This document shows positions 35,584 to 44,349 of a DNA stretch of 64,000 nucleotides, one piece after another. The DNA is taken from assembly GCF_014652415.1 (NCBI RefSeq), contig NZ_BMYT01000004.1:212127-276126 (forward strand), written 5' to 3'. Numbering within the stretch: position 1 is the first letter of the stretch; each line of letters opens with the position of its first letter. The notes under the pieces are model-generated. The model was not told the DNA's origin and did not search any database. It was given only the letters and a program-made list of their open reading frames with translations. The stretch is from Affinundibacterium macrobrachii (GTDB lineage Bacteria; Pseudomonadota; Gammaproteobacteria; Burkholderiales; Burkholderiaceae_D). Made by a program: the position numbers and the translations under genes.

Positions 35584-36198
35584 TTAATTGGCAAATAATA
35601 TCAATTCTTCTTTGGTATTGATATTGCGAAAATCAGCACTCTGTTCAAACGCAACCTCAACCACGCTTAATTCACGATACCAATCACTGACTTTGCGACC
35701 ACCATTTTTTAGGAACGCTTCCAAGTGCGATTTCAAATTGGTTTTGAGTAGACAAAATACAGGTTGCTGTTGCCATCGAAGGCTGTGCTCATGATGAGCA
35801 TCGATGTCAGCGGTAATGACTACCGCTAGCTGAGTATTTGTTTGTTCTAAAGCAGTCGCAAGCTTCTGTACCAAATCGAGCGGGAGAAATGGCGAGTCGC
35901 AAGGTGCAGTCACCATGAAGTCACTTTTGCAATAATTTAATCCAGCATGTACACCAGCCAGTGGGCCGGCATAATTGGGAAGAATATCGGCGATTAAATG
36001 ATCAGAGAATGGAGCGTATTGATCTCCATCTTGATTTACATTGATCATTAATTGCCCAACTTGTGGCGCTAATCGACGAACCACGTGCGAAACCATCGCT
36101 TCATTTTTAAATGTTTGTAGACCTTTGTTCACGTGCCCCATGCGCGAGCCCCGACCACCAGCTAATATCAACCCAGAGATTTGTTCAATCGGGATCAT
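35584..36198 (-). CDS. mobA: molybdenum cofactor guanylyltransferase
   Basis: It attaches GMP to Mo-molybdopterin to form the bis-MGD cofactor of DMSO-reductase-family enzymes. The 204 residues have the nucleotidyltransferase signature GLILAGGRGSRMGHVNKGLQ (about 10-29) and the DNA/NTP pocket motif APCDSPFLPLDLV. It sits between moaA and moeA, so a DMSO-reductase-family enzyme can be expected elsewhere in the genome. Confidence 0.95.
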   Translation of the reverse strand: MIPIEQISGLILAGGRGSRMGHVNKGLQTFKNEAMVSHVVRRLAPQVGQLMINVNQDGDQYAPFSDHLIADILPNYAGPLAGVHAGLNYCKSDFMVTAPCDSPFLPLDLVQKLATALEQTNTQLAVVITADIDAHHEHSLRWQQQPVFCLLKTNLKSHLEAFLKNGGRKVSDWYRELSVVEVAFEQSADFRNINTKEELILFAN

Positions 36199-36297
36199 GC
36201 GAAAGATTTCTTTATTGTGAATGTGAATAAATGGCTTACTGTAAATTAGACAGTTAGTACGCGATCATCGCCCCATTTTCTCGATGCCTTGCGCGGC

Positions 36298-37446
36298 CTA
36301 ACCACCAATATATGACATCTCAATTTTTTGCGATGCCACATCTTTAGCAATCATTGCGCTCCCACGTAATTCTGAGTAGCGATCTTGGCGATTCTGCCAG
36401 ATTGAAGCGACTAAGTTAGAGATTTTTACGTCTATTTGATTGGAATCTTGATTTGGCTCATTGCTGCGTAAGTATTGTCGTAAATCGTAGCCAGCTGTGG
36501 CAAACAGACAGGTATAGAGCATTCCTTGGGTAGATAGTCGTGCACGACTGCAATCGCGACAGAAAGCCTTGCTCACACTAGAAATAAAGCCTATTTCTCC
36601 TTGCCCATCTCGATGCTGATAGCGTGTTGCTGTTTCACTTTTACTGTTAGCTTGAAGTGCTACTAATGGCATACCTGCATTTGCTAGCGTATCAATAATC
36701 TGCGCTGTTGACATCACTTCATCCATGCACCATGCATTCGATGATCCCACATCCATAAATTCAATGAATCGAAGGATGTGCGGTGTGTTTTTAAAATAGC
36801 GAGCCATCTCAATAACTTGGTTGGCGTTGACACTTTTTTTAACAACCATATTGATTTTGATTTGCCCAAAGCCAGCCGATTCTGCCGCTTGGATTCCTTC
36901 AAGCACTTGCGCTACCGGAAAATCAACATCGTTCATTTGTTTGAAAATATGGTCATCAAGCGCATCGAGCGAAACTGTCAGACGATTTAATCCAGCATCT
37001 TTTAGGCTTTGTGCTTTTTGCTTAAGCAATGCGGCATTTGTAGTTAAGGTGAGATCAATTTGTTGACCGCTAGTGGTGCGTATTCCGCTCAACATATGAA
37101 TTAATTCTTCGAGATTTTTCCGTAGTAGGGGCTCGCCGCCAGTTAAACGAATTTTCGTGACGCCATGTGCAACAAAGAGTTTCGCTAATCGGGTAATTTC
37201 TTCAAAACTGAGTAAGTCACGTTGTGGAAGATACGCATAGTCTTTATTGAATATCTCTTTGGGCATGCAATACATACAGCGAAAGTTACAGCGGTCTGTC
37301 ACTGAAATTCTTAGATCTTGCAATGGACGATGCAGTTGATCCTTTAGTGCTCCAGTTGAACTGTCGGAAGGCAAATTATTCCAAGATAAATCGACCAAAT
37401 CGTTGTCGCTAGGGAGCATTGTTATTGGAATGAATTGTTTAGACAT
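36298..37446 (-). CDS. moaA: GTP 3',8-cyclase (radical SAM)
   Basis: First step of molybdopterin synthesis. The 382 residues include the radical-SAM cluster CNFRCMYC (C-x3-C-x2-C), a C-terminal second cluster site (FCRDCSRARLSTQGMLYTC) and a C-terminal GG needed for activity, all conserved. The N-terminal extension of about 40 residues before LRISVTDRCN is longer than in E. coli (329 aa). MoaC, MoaD/E and MoeB are not in the window. It begins the moaA-mobA-moeA run. Confidence 0.95.
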   Translation of the reverse strand: MSKQFIPITMLPSDNDLVDLSWNNLPSDSSTGALKDQLHRPLQDLRISVTDRCNFRCMYCMPKEIFNKDYAYLPQRDLLSFEEITRLAKLFVAHGVTKIRLTGGEPLLRKNLEELIHMLSGIRTTSGQQIDLTLTTNAALLKQKAQSLKDAGLNRLTVSLDALDDHIFKQMNDVDFPVAQVLEGIQAAESAGFGQIKINMVVKKSVNANQVIEMARYFKNTPHILRFIEFMDVGSSNAWCMDEVMSTAQIIDTLANAGMPLVALQANSKSETATRYQHRDGQGEIGFISSVSKAFCRDCSRARLSTQGMLYTCLFATAGYDLRQYLRSNEPNQDSNQIDVKISNLVASIWQNRQDRYSELRGSAMIAKDVASQKIEMSYIGG

Positions 37447-37574
37447 AAGTCAGAAAAATCGATAAGAAAATTTCACGAACAATATCACGAGTTGACATGT
37501 TTTGTTGAAGCTGCTGTGAAAGTAAGCACGCTTGATTGTTGAAACAATGCGCGCTGAAACGTCAATCAAATACC

Positions 37575-37615
37575 AATAAAAAATAGCCCAGTACCTGAGG
37601 TGACTGGGCTATTTT
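37575..37615 (-). terminator. Rho-independent terminator of rne
   Basis: A 13-bp stem AAAATAGCCCAGT / ACTGGGCTATTTT (37580-37592, 37603-37615) with a ten-base loop, followed on the minus strand by a T-run (complement of 37575-37580). About 45 bases past the rne stop. Confidence 0.85.
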
Positions 37616-37661
37616 GTTATTGGCTAGTCTAGCTGATTAGCCAAACCAACGACAAGGTCGA

Positions 37662-40600
37662 TTATTTTTTTGTTTCGACGAAAACTAAAGGTTCATCAGC
37701 GACGACTGCAGCTGGCTTGCGTTGACGTCCCAAGCGTGGCACGGCTGCTACTTGGCTTGATGTTTGTTGTGCAGCCTTTAATTTTTCTGGATCAGTTGCT
37801 GCCAATACCAGACCTGCTTGCGCCAAGACCGAATTGAGATCGACTGTTGGCGCAGGTTCTACGACAGGTGCTGGCGTAGAGATTTGTGCAACAGGCGCGA
37901 CTTCGGCGGCAACAGCTTCGGCAAACATCGGTAGTGTTTCATTCATCGCTACTGGTGTGCTTGTCACAGTTGTTTCAAGCGGTTTTGCTGATGCTTGAAC
38001 AGCAATGTCAGCTTCTGGTGCTGAAGTTGCAGCTGATTCTTCGCTTGAATTTGTGCTGGAATTAGTGCTTGAATCTGTAGCCTGAGTAGGGACTTCAACA
38101 GCCGCGTCTGCGGAGGTCGATACAGATGAATTGACAACTGCTTCTGTATTCAAAATAGTCGCAGCTTCAGCCGCAATGTTGACACTTGTTACCTCAGAAT
38201 TGTTCGTTACAGGAGCATTTGCAGAGACGTTTGAGTCTTCAATGTGCGAAGCAACTACCTCGATGTTGGAAGCCGGCACGGTTGCAGAAACTGCTGCAGG
38301 AGCGAGATCCAAGCTGGTTTGAACTGGTGAATCAACGGCGACTTCTTGATTTGAAGATGCAGCCACCGGTTTTTCCTCAGTCTGGACAGTAGTAAGCTCT
38401 ACAGCAGGGCTAGCACTGATCGTCTCATTTGCAACTGGTGTGTTAATCATTAAATCAGCAACAGGGATAAATGCTGGTGGATCCTCATGCTTTTGTTCAG
38501 CATTAGATTCGTTTGCATTTGTTGCCAAGTCCGCATTTTCTACACCATTGCGATCGCGACGATTGCGGTTGCGACCGCCACGACGACGACGACGACCTTC
38601 TTCTGCCTGAGGTTCTGCGCCATCTTGCTCAGGTCCGGTTACCAGGTTCTCACGTGGCTCGCGCAATTCCTGAGTTTTTGGCTTGTTCAGTGCTGGTGAA
38701 GTTAAGTTAGTTGCTGCTGTGCTTGCAACATCGTCTGCTTTTACTTCTGCACTATCTTTCTTCGCGTCGCGTTGGCGCTGTTGACGATCACGACGACCTT
38801 CTTGCGTCTCTTTTTCTTCGCGAGGAGGGCGTGCCGGTTTGTTTTGGCGCGCTTGAGTTTCGGAGCTAGACTTTGTTAAATCTTTATCTGCAGACTTGTT
38901 CGCATTGCCATTGTTGTTACTATTTTGGTTTGCATTGCTCGTTGCCGCGCGGTCATCTTCTGCTCCGTTGCGACCATTTCGACCATTGCGACCATTTTGA
39001 CCACGATTACGTTGACGATTGCGATCATTTCTATCGCGACCATGTTTTGGCTTGTCTTCTGGTGCAGGTGCTTTTGCTTCTGAACCGCCAAAGATAGAGC
39101 TAAAGAACTTCGCAATACCGGCGAATAAGCCACCTTCTGAACCTGCTTTTGGACTTGCCGCTACCGGTGCTGGTTTACGCTCAACGATAGGTGCGGTCTC
39201 TGGTGTAATGCTCTTAACAACGGCTTCTTGACGCGGTTTTACTTCGTCTTTTTGACGCTTGTTGTAACCGATATCAGTATCCGCTTGTTCCGCCATAGCG
39301 TAGCTAACATGCGCTTCTTCCAAACGTGGATCATCGTGTTTCAAACGATCAAGTTTGTAATGGGGTGTTTCCAAATGTTTATTTGGAATCAAAATTGCCG
39401 TCACGCGATGGCGATTTTCAATTTTGAGGATTTCGCCGCGCTTTTCATTTAATAAGAAGGCAGCGACATCGACTGGAACTTGGACGTGGATCGCGGCTGA
39501 ATTTTCCTTCATCGCTTCTTCTTGGATGATGCGCAAAACTTGCAATGCGGAGGATTCAGTATCGCGAATGTGACCTGTGCCATTGCAACGCGGGCAAGTC
39601 ACGTGGCTGCCTTCGGACAGCGAAGGGCGCAGACGTTGACGCGATAATTCCATCAAACCAAAACGGGAAATCTTACCCATTTGGACACGCGCACGGTCAT
39701 AACGCAATGCGTCTTTTAAGCGCGTTTCAACCTCGCGTTGGTTCTTGGCGTTTTCCATGTCGATAAAATCGATCACGATCAAACCACCCAAGTCACGCAA
39801 ACGCAATTGACGTGCCACTTCTTCGGCTGCTTCGCAGTTGGTATTGAATGCCGTTGTTTCGATATCTCCGCCGCGAGTTGCACGCGCCGAGTTAACGTCG
39901 ACAGAAACCAAAGCTTCTGTATGATCGATCACAATCGCGCCGCCAGATGGCAAAGGTACTGTGCGTGAGTACGCAGTTTCGATTTGATGTTCGATTTGGA
40001 AGCGAGAGAACAAAGGCACATCATCGCTATAGCGCTTAACACGGTGCACCATGTCGGGCATCACGTGGCTCATAAATTGCTGTGCTTGTTCGTAGATGTC
40101 GTCGGTGTCGATCAGAATTTCGCCGATGTCCGGTTGGAAATAATCACGGATAGCACGGATTACTAAGGAAGATTCTTGATAGATCAAGAATGCGCCTTGT
40201 GCAGATTTGCCAGCGCCATCAATTGCACGCCAGAGTTGCATTAAATAGTTTAAATCCCATTGCAATTCATCAACATTGCGACCGATGCCGGCGGTACGAG
40301 CAATCACGGACATGCCTTGTGGCAAATCCAATTTATCCATGGTTTCGCGCAATTCTTGACGATCTTCACCTTCAACACGGCGAGAAACACCACCACCACG
40401 CGGATTATTCGGCATCAAAACCAAGTAGCGGCCAGCCAAAGAAATGAAGGAAGTTAAAGCTGCACCTTTGTTGCCGCGTTCTTCTTTTTCTACTTGTACG
40501 ATGATTTCTTGACCTTCGCGCAATGCATCTTTAATTGATGAATTGCGGACGTCGATACCTTCTTTGAAGTAGCTGCGAGCAACTTCTTTGAATGGTAAAA

Positions 40601-40799
40601 AGCCATGGCGTTCTTCGCCATAATTGACGAAACAGGCTTCTAATGATGGTTCGATGCGGGTGATAACCCCTTTGTAGATATTCGATTTACGGAGTTCGCG
40701 TCCAGTGGTCTCGATATCAATGTCAATCAGCTTTTGCCCATTAACAATGGCTACGCGCAACTCTTCTTGCTGCGTAGCATTAAACAGCATACGTTTCAT
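37662..40799 (-). CDS. rne: ribonuclease E
   Basis: This essential endoribonuclease is the scaffold of the degradosome, attached to the inner membrane. From the ATG at 40799 (1045 residues, MKRMLFNATQQEELRVAIV; GGAG six bases upstream) it has an S1 domain (about 35-125), the catalytic core with ALVSVDVNSARATRG and LGGLIVIDFIDM, the Zn-link CPRCNGTGH and a long low-complexity C-terminal half. That half has an Arg/Asn-rich RNA-binding block (RNDRNRQRNRG and similar) and an Ala/Thr/Ser/Glu-rich acidic stretch to the end. A start at 40832 is less likely. The long leader suggests the usual autoregulation by RNase E cleavage. Confidence 0.95.
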   Translation of the reverse strand: MKRMLFNATQQEELRVAIVNGQKLIDIDIETTGRELRKSNIYKGVITRIEPSLEACFVNYGEERHGFLPFKEVARSYFKEGIDVRNSSIKDALREGQEIIVQVEKEERGNKGAALTSFISLAGRYLVLMPNNPRGGGVSRRVEGEDRQELRETMDKLDLPQGMSVIARTAGIGRNVDELQWDLNYLMQLWRAIDGAGKSAQGAFLIYQESSLVIRAIRDYFQPDIGEILIDTDDIYEQAQQFMSHVMPDMVHRVKRYSDDVPLFSRFQIEHQIETAYSRTVPLPSGGAIVIDHTEALVSVDVNSARATRGGDIETTAFNTNCEAAEEVARQLRLRDLGGLIVIDFIDMENAKNQREVETRLKDALRYDRARVQMGKISRFGLMELSRQRLRPSLSEGSHVTCPRCNGTGHIRDTESSALQVLRIIQEEAMKENSAAIHVQVPVDVAAFLLNEKRGEILKIENRHRVTAILIPNKHLETPHYKLDRLKHDDPRLEEAHVSYAMAEQADTDIGYNKRQKDEVKPRQEAVVKSITPETAPIVERKPAPVAASPKAGSEGGLFAGIAKFFSSIFGGSEAKAPAPEDKPKHGRDRNDRNRQRNRGQNGRNGRNGRNGAEDDRAATSNANQNSNNNGNANKSADKDLTKSSSETQARQNKPARPPREEKETQEGRRDRQQRQRDAKKDSAEVKADDVASTAATNLTSPALNKPKTQELREPRENLVTGPEQDGAEPQAEEGRRRRRGGRNRNRRDRNGVENADLATNANESNAEQKHEDPPAFIPVADLMINTPVANETISASPAVELTTVQTEEKPVAASSNQEVAVDSPVQTSLDLAPAAVSATVPASNIEVVASHIEDSNVSANAPVTNNSEVTSVNIAAEAATILNTEAVVNSSVSTSADAAVEVPTQATDSSTNSSTNSSEESAATSAPEADIAVQASAKPLETTVTSTPVAMNETLPMFAEAVAAEVAPVAQISTPAPVVEPAPTVDLNSVLAQAGLVLAATDPEKLKAAQQTSSQVAAVPRLGRQRKPAAVVADEPLVFVETKK

Positions 40800-41499
40800 A
40801 TTTTTCTCCATGGCACTAAAGCCATATTTCACAATGATCAGCTTGGCTGAGTAATCGTGAGGTGCTTACATTGGATGTATGCGAGAACGGAGAGTTTGAG
40901 GGCGTGGGAAATGCCACTGGCATAAAGAAATACAAAAATCTCCTACGAGCGATCAGCCAAATGCTGGAATCATTCAAAGGAACTTTTTACTTCTGTTATG
41001 CGCTTGGCGCGGATAGTTCTCACCTAGGCGAGTGCACATGTCTCCGAGTATTCTTGCTTGTACTCTGTCATCTGGTGATGTACAGCAGCTTTAACCAAGC
41101 TAATATTATTCAGGCGATGCGCAACTTACTAAAATTAATAGTGTCAAAGCGTTTGTTAATCAAATTAAAGCAAAACGTATGACGGAATCGACCGGTACTT
41201 TTCAAACTATCAACCGGCAAGCCAACGAATTTATGTCAATTCGCGTCTCTTGCCAGACTTATCCTTATATTTCAAACCTTCTGATCCAAATCGCTTTGCA
41301 TGAATCCGATTGCCACAATTGGTTGCAACCTTGACCTGTAAAACGATGTGCATACACATCTTTTCTATCGAATTTGCAAAATGGCGAGGCCGATAGACAC
41401 GCCCCTGTGTAGAATAGTCGTCTTTCTTACACATGCTGAAGCTTGGTAAGCTTCAGCTGCAGCGATTATATATTCAAAATGAAGGACTTAGCGATAAAA
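40800..41499. other. divergent intergenic region rne-rluC
   Basis: About 700 bp separates the rne and rluC ATGs. A large part should be the 5' leader of rne. A 10-bp perfect hairpin lies in the rluC leader (41435-41457). I see no gene: the longest frame (40862-41182) is poor in codon character and has no homology I recognise. Promoters could not be fixed, though TAGAAT at 41410-41415 could be a -10 box for rluC. Confidence 0.55.
41435..41457 (+). promoter_or_regulatory. perfect stem-loop in the rluC leader
   Basis: GCTGAAGCTT (41435-41444), loop GGT, AAGCTTCAGC (41448-41457): a perfect 10-bp hairpin 43 bases before the preferred rluC ATG. No T-run follows, so it is not a terminator. It may be an RNase or protein target or merely a chance palindrome; an RNase E role would be attractive because rne is divergent. 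Confidence 0.55.
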
Positions 41500-42486
41500 A
41501 TGGCGGCAAATTCTCAAAAACCATCTAAAAAAGTGGATGAACAGCCAGCCTCGCAAATTTTTGCACAAGTGCAACTGATTACGATTAATGAAGAAGATGC
41601 AGGTCAGCGTATTGATAATTTTTTGTTGCGCATTTGCAAGGGCGTACCCAAAAGTCACGTTTATCGCATACTTAGATCAGGTGAAGTGCGTGTCAATAAG
41701 GGACGTATCGATCAGTTATATCGCTTACAAGCGGGTGATATCGTACGTGTACCACCAACTCGAATTGCGGAAAATGAAACTACGCATGTCCCAGGTGCTG
41801 AGTTTGCTATCATTTTCGAAGATAATCATTTGTTAATTATCGATAAACCAGCTGGCGTTGCAGTGCACGGTGGTTCTGGCGTGAGTTTCGGCGTGATTGA
41901 GCAATTACGTGCTTCTCGCCCCGATGCCAAGTTTTTAGAATTAGTACATCGCTTGGATCGTGAAACCTCGGGCTTATTGTTGTTAGCAAAGAAACGATCA
42001 GCGTTAGTCAATTTGCATGAACAAATGCGTGATGGCCATACAGATAAACGGTATTTAACCTTGGTTGCTGGTGATTGGAAGAATCAACGTCAACATATTA
42101 AATTGCCATTGCACAAATATACGACGGCTGATGGTGAGCGACGTGTAAGGGTGCAAGCGGATGGGATGGAGTCACATACGGTATTTAGTTTGAAGAAAAA
42201 GTACACCGATTTTGCGTTATTAGAAGCAGAACTTAAGACTGGTCGAACACATCAAATTCGTGTGCATTTGTCATCCAGTGGGTTTGCGATTGCTGGGGAT
42301 GATAAATACGGTGATTTTGCACTGAATCGTGCATTGTTGAAGGCAACTGAACATCGAGGCGCGCTAAAACGCATGTTTTTACATGCACATCAAATCACCT
42401 TCACTCATCCAGAAACTGGTAAACAAATGACTTTGAATGCACCTTTGCCGAAAGAATGTGAAAAGTTTCTACAGAGTTTGCATTGA
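41500..42486 (+). CDS. rluC: 23S rRNA pseudouridine synthase RluC
   Basis: It makes pseudouridines 955, 2504 and 2580 of 23S rRNA (E. coli numbering). The protein has an S4 RNA-binding domain (about 30-90, QRIDNFLLRICKGVPKSHVYRILRSGEV) and a pseudouridine synthase domain with the catalytic Asp in LVHRLDRETSGLLLLA and the C-terminal GRTHQIRVHLSS. I prefer the ATG at 41500; an ATG at 41479 and a TTG at 41443 are alternatives. It is followed by a HAD phosphatase and a Rieske gene on the same strand. Confidence 0.92.
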   Translation: MAANSQKPSKKVDEQPASQIFAQVQLITINEEDAGQRIDNFLLRICKGVPKSHVYRILRSGEVRVNKGRIDQLYRLQAGDIVRVPPTRIAENETTHVPGAEFAIIFEDNHLLIIDKPAGVAVHGGSGVSFGVIEQLRASRPDAKFLELVHRLDRETSGLLLLAKKRSALVNLHEQMRDGHTDKRYLTLVAGDWKNQRQHIKLPLHKYTTADGERRVRVQADGMESHTVFSLKKKYTDFALLEAELKTGRTHQIRVHLSSSGFAIAGDDKYGDFALNRALLKATEHRGALKRMFLHAHQITFTHPETGKQMTLNAPLPKECEKFLQSLH

Positions 42487-42554
42487 TTGTGTTAATTGCA
42501 ATAATTTGTTGTTTGGAAAAAAGATGTTAATTTGCATTGTGAAAAAATAATAAT

Positions 42555-43214
42555 ATGGCAAAAAAGTTATTTGATTTTATTGTATTTGATTGGGATGGTA
42601 CGCTGATGGATAGCACAGCGACCATCGTAAAATGTATTCAAGCTGCGGCCAGAGATTTGCAGCTTCCTGTACCTGATGATGCAGCGGCTGCCCATGTGAT
42701 TGGTTTAGCCTTAGCAGACGCGATGCGTGCGGTTATGCCTGATGTTGATCCTAAGTATTATCCAAAAATGGTGGAGCGTTATCGTTACCATTATTTAGTG
42801 CGGGATCACGAGTTACCTTTATTTCCAGGTGTTCGAGAAATGCTAGCAGATCTGGCGCAACAAGGTTATTTTTTAGCCGTTGCAACTGGCAAGAGTCGTG
42901 TCGGTTTGAATCGCGCAATGAATAGCGCTAAAGTCTTGTCGATGTTTGATGCGACACGCTGCGCCGATGAAACTTTTTCTAAGCCGCATCCTGCCATGTT
43001 GCAGGAATTGACTCGTGAGTTGGGGCAAGATATGCAACGCACCTTGATGATTGGTGATACGACACATGATTTATTGATGGCGGCAAATGCAGGTGCTGCC
43101 GCGGTTGCGGTCGAATATGGCGCACATGAACCCGAGTTGTTGGCCACTGTGCCTAGTTTGTATTCAGCGAAGAAAGTGGCAGATTTGCATCAGTGGTTAA
43201 CTGAAAACGCATGA
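42555..43214 (+). CDS. HAD-IA hydrolase (phosphoglycolate phosphatase-like)
   Basis: The 219-residue protein shows HAD motifs FDWDGTLMDS (I), VATGKSRVGL (II) and MIGDTTHDLLMAANAG (IV). Small cap helices (about 20-85) fit subfamily IA. Gph-like activity is the best guess; substrate unproven. Co-directional with rluC (68 bp upstream) and the Rieske gene (32 bp downstream), a conserved grouping in Burkholderiales. Confidence 0.9.
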   Translation: MAKKLFDFIVFDWDGTLMDSTATIVKCIQAAARDLQLPVPDDAAAAHVIGLALADAMRAVMPDVDPKYYPKMVERYRYHYLVRDHELPLFPGVREMLADLAQQGYFLAVATGKSRVGLNRAMNSAKVLSMFDATRCADETFSKPHPAMLQELTRELGQDMQRTLMIGDTTHDLLMAANAGAAAVAVEYGAHEPELLATVPSLYSAKKVADLHQWLTENA

Positions 43215-43246
43215 AGCCTTATCGATCAATAATTTAGGATGGAGAA

Positions 43247-43624
43247 ATGGCTGAGATTTTTATTTGTAATTCGCTAGAACTAGAAGAAGGTGGAAAAGGG
43301 ATACGCTTTCCCTTGCTTGCAGGTAGTGACGAAGCAACTGGATTTGTTGTGCGCTACGATGGAGCAGCACATGCTTATTTAAATCGATGCGCGCATGTGC
43401 CCGTTGAATTGGATTGGTCTCCGGGCGAGTTCTTTGAAGGTAGTGGTCTGTATATCATGTGCGCAACACATGGTGCGATTTACGTTCCTGAAACAGGTCA
43501 CTGCACCGGTGGCCCTTGCCGAGGTGGTCGATTACGAAAAATTCAAGTGATTGAAGTGGATGGCAAGATTTATTGGCACACAGATGATTATCTGACCGTT
43601 AAATCGTCTTCATCAGTATCTTAG
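43247..43624 (+). CDS. Rieske 2Fe-2S domain protein
   Basis: The 125-residue soluble protein has the two cluster motifs RCAHVPVELDW (CxH) and MCATHGAIY (CxxH), with PETGHCTGGPCRGGRLRKIQV following. This resembles the small ferredoxin-like Rieske proteins, not membrane bc1 subunits (no signal or anchor). Cofactor role in an oxygenase or a redox regulatory system is unknown. AGGATGGAG lies just before the ATG. Confidence 0.88.
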   Translation: MAEIFICNSLELEEGGKGIRFPLLAGSDEATGFVVRYDGAAHAYLNRCAHVPVELDWSPGEFFEGSGLYIMCATHGAIYVPETGHCTGGPCRGGRLRKIQVIEVDGKIYWHTDDYLTVKSSSSVS

Positions 43625-44100
43625 TCTGCTGTGCAAAACGGCATGCTTGTCTGCTTGGAGCTGCTTTAATTTCTTTAATCTTGAAAATCATTTAGATAGT
43701 TAAAATTTTCTTCCTATCGCGTATTCTCTCGACTATATTGAAGTCGTAACTGGTTCAAGCGAGGAGGTCAATATACATAAATATTTTTGTATTTCAGACG
43801 AATGGCATTTGAGCTCCGGTGTGGATGTTTTGCCGGTTATGAATGAAGTAGAAGGTCTAGTTTGTACGATCAGTACTTTCAGTACTATTAATGCGAAGAA
43901 ATCATCGAGTGAATTTTCCTCGGTTTAGAGGCTTCTAATAAGCCCCAATGTGATAAAAACGATGGCTAATGCCATCGTTTTTCATTTCTGAGTAGGTATT
44001 TTCAATTGTTGGTTTTGTAGAATTTGCTTGCGTCAAATCAAGAAAAAATGCACATACTCCGTTATCATGCGAGAAATCATATTGAAATTTTTGTTTTCTT
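43625..44100. other. intergenic region Rieske-ccoI with a terminator and an orphan ribosome site
   Basis: The 476-bp gap holds a strong Shine-Dalgarno-like GAGGAGGT (43761-43768) not followed by an ATG, an open frame of 51 codons from ATA (43773) to TAG (43926-43928), and a terminator at 43955-43982. No start codon was found, so I do not call a gene. It could be a decayed small gene or a small RNA. Confidence 0.55.
43955..43982 (+). terminator. Rho-independent terminator
   Basis: A perfect 12-bp stem AAAAACGATGGC / GCCATCGTTTTT (43955-43966, 43971-43982) with TAAT loop. About 330 bases after the Rieske stop, so it may end the rluC operon or a small transcript in the gap. Confidence 0.85.
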
Positions 44101-44349
44101 ATGCAATTAGCCCTGTCGCACATTTATGGCACTTATTTCTCGCGTTTGTTTAAGCGCGAGAAATGCTTGTGCTTTCACTGTGGTGAAAGCATGCGTAAAG
44201 ATGGAGCATTAATGGCGACGTTTCAACAAATGCAGCAGCCCGTGTGCTGCCATGGATGTTTGGCTGTGCTCAACACCATACAAAGTAATGGTTTGATTGA
44301 ACAATATTTGCAATCCAAACAAATCAATGAAAGTAGTTCGCCCAGATGA
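44101..44349 (+). CDS. N-terminal metal-binding part of CcoI, on its own reading frame
   Basis: The 82-residue protein contains CFHCGESM and PVCCHGCLAVLNTIQ...LIEQYL, which normally form the N-terminal Cys-rich domain of the CcoI/FixI copper P-type ATPase. Here it ends at TGA (44347-44349), overlapping the ATPase ATG by four bases (ATGA). The ATPase frame is -1 relative to this one. Either the domain is a separate, translationally coupled polypeptide or a frameshift split the gene; no slippery heptamer is obvious. Confidence 0.8.
   Translation: MQLALSHIYGTYFSRLFKREKCLCFHCGESMRKDGALMATFQQMQQPVCCHGCLAVLNTIQSNGLIEQYLQSKQINESSSPR

Noticed and set aside
40862..41182. A 106-codon frame on the plus strand in the rne-rluC gap
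   Set aside because: No recognisable family, no ribosome site and poor codon character; it lies in the expected rne leader.
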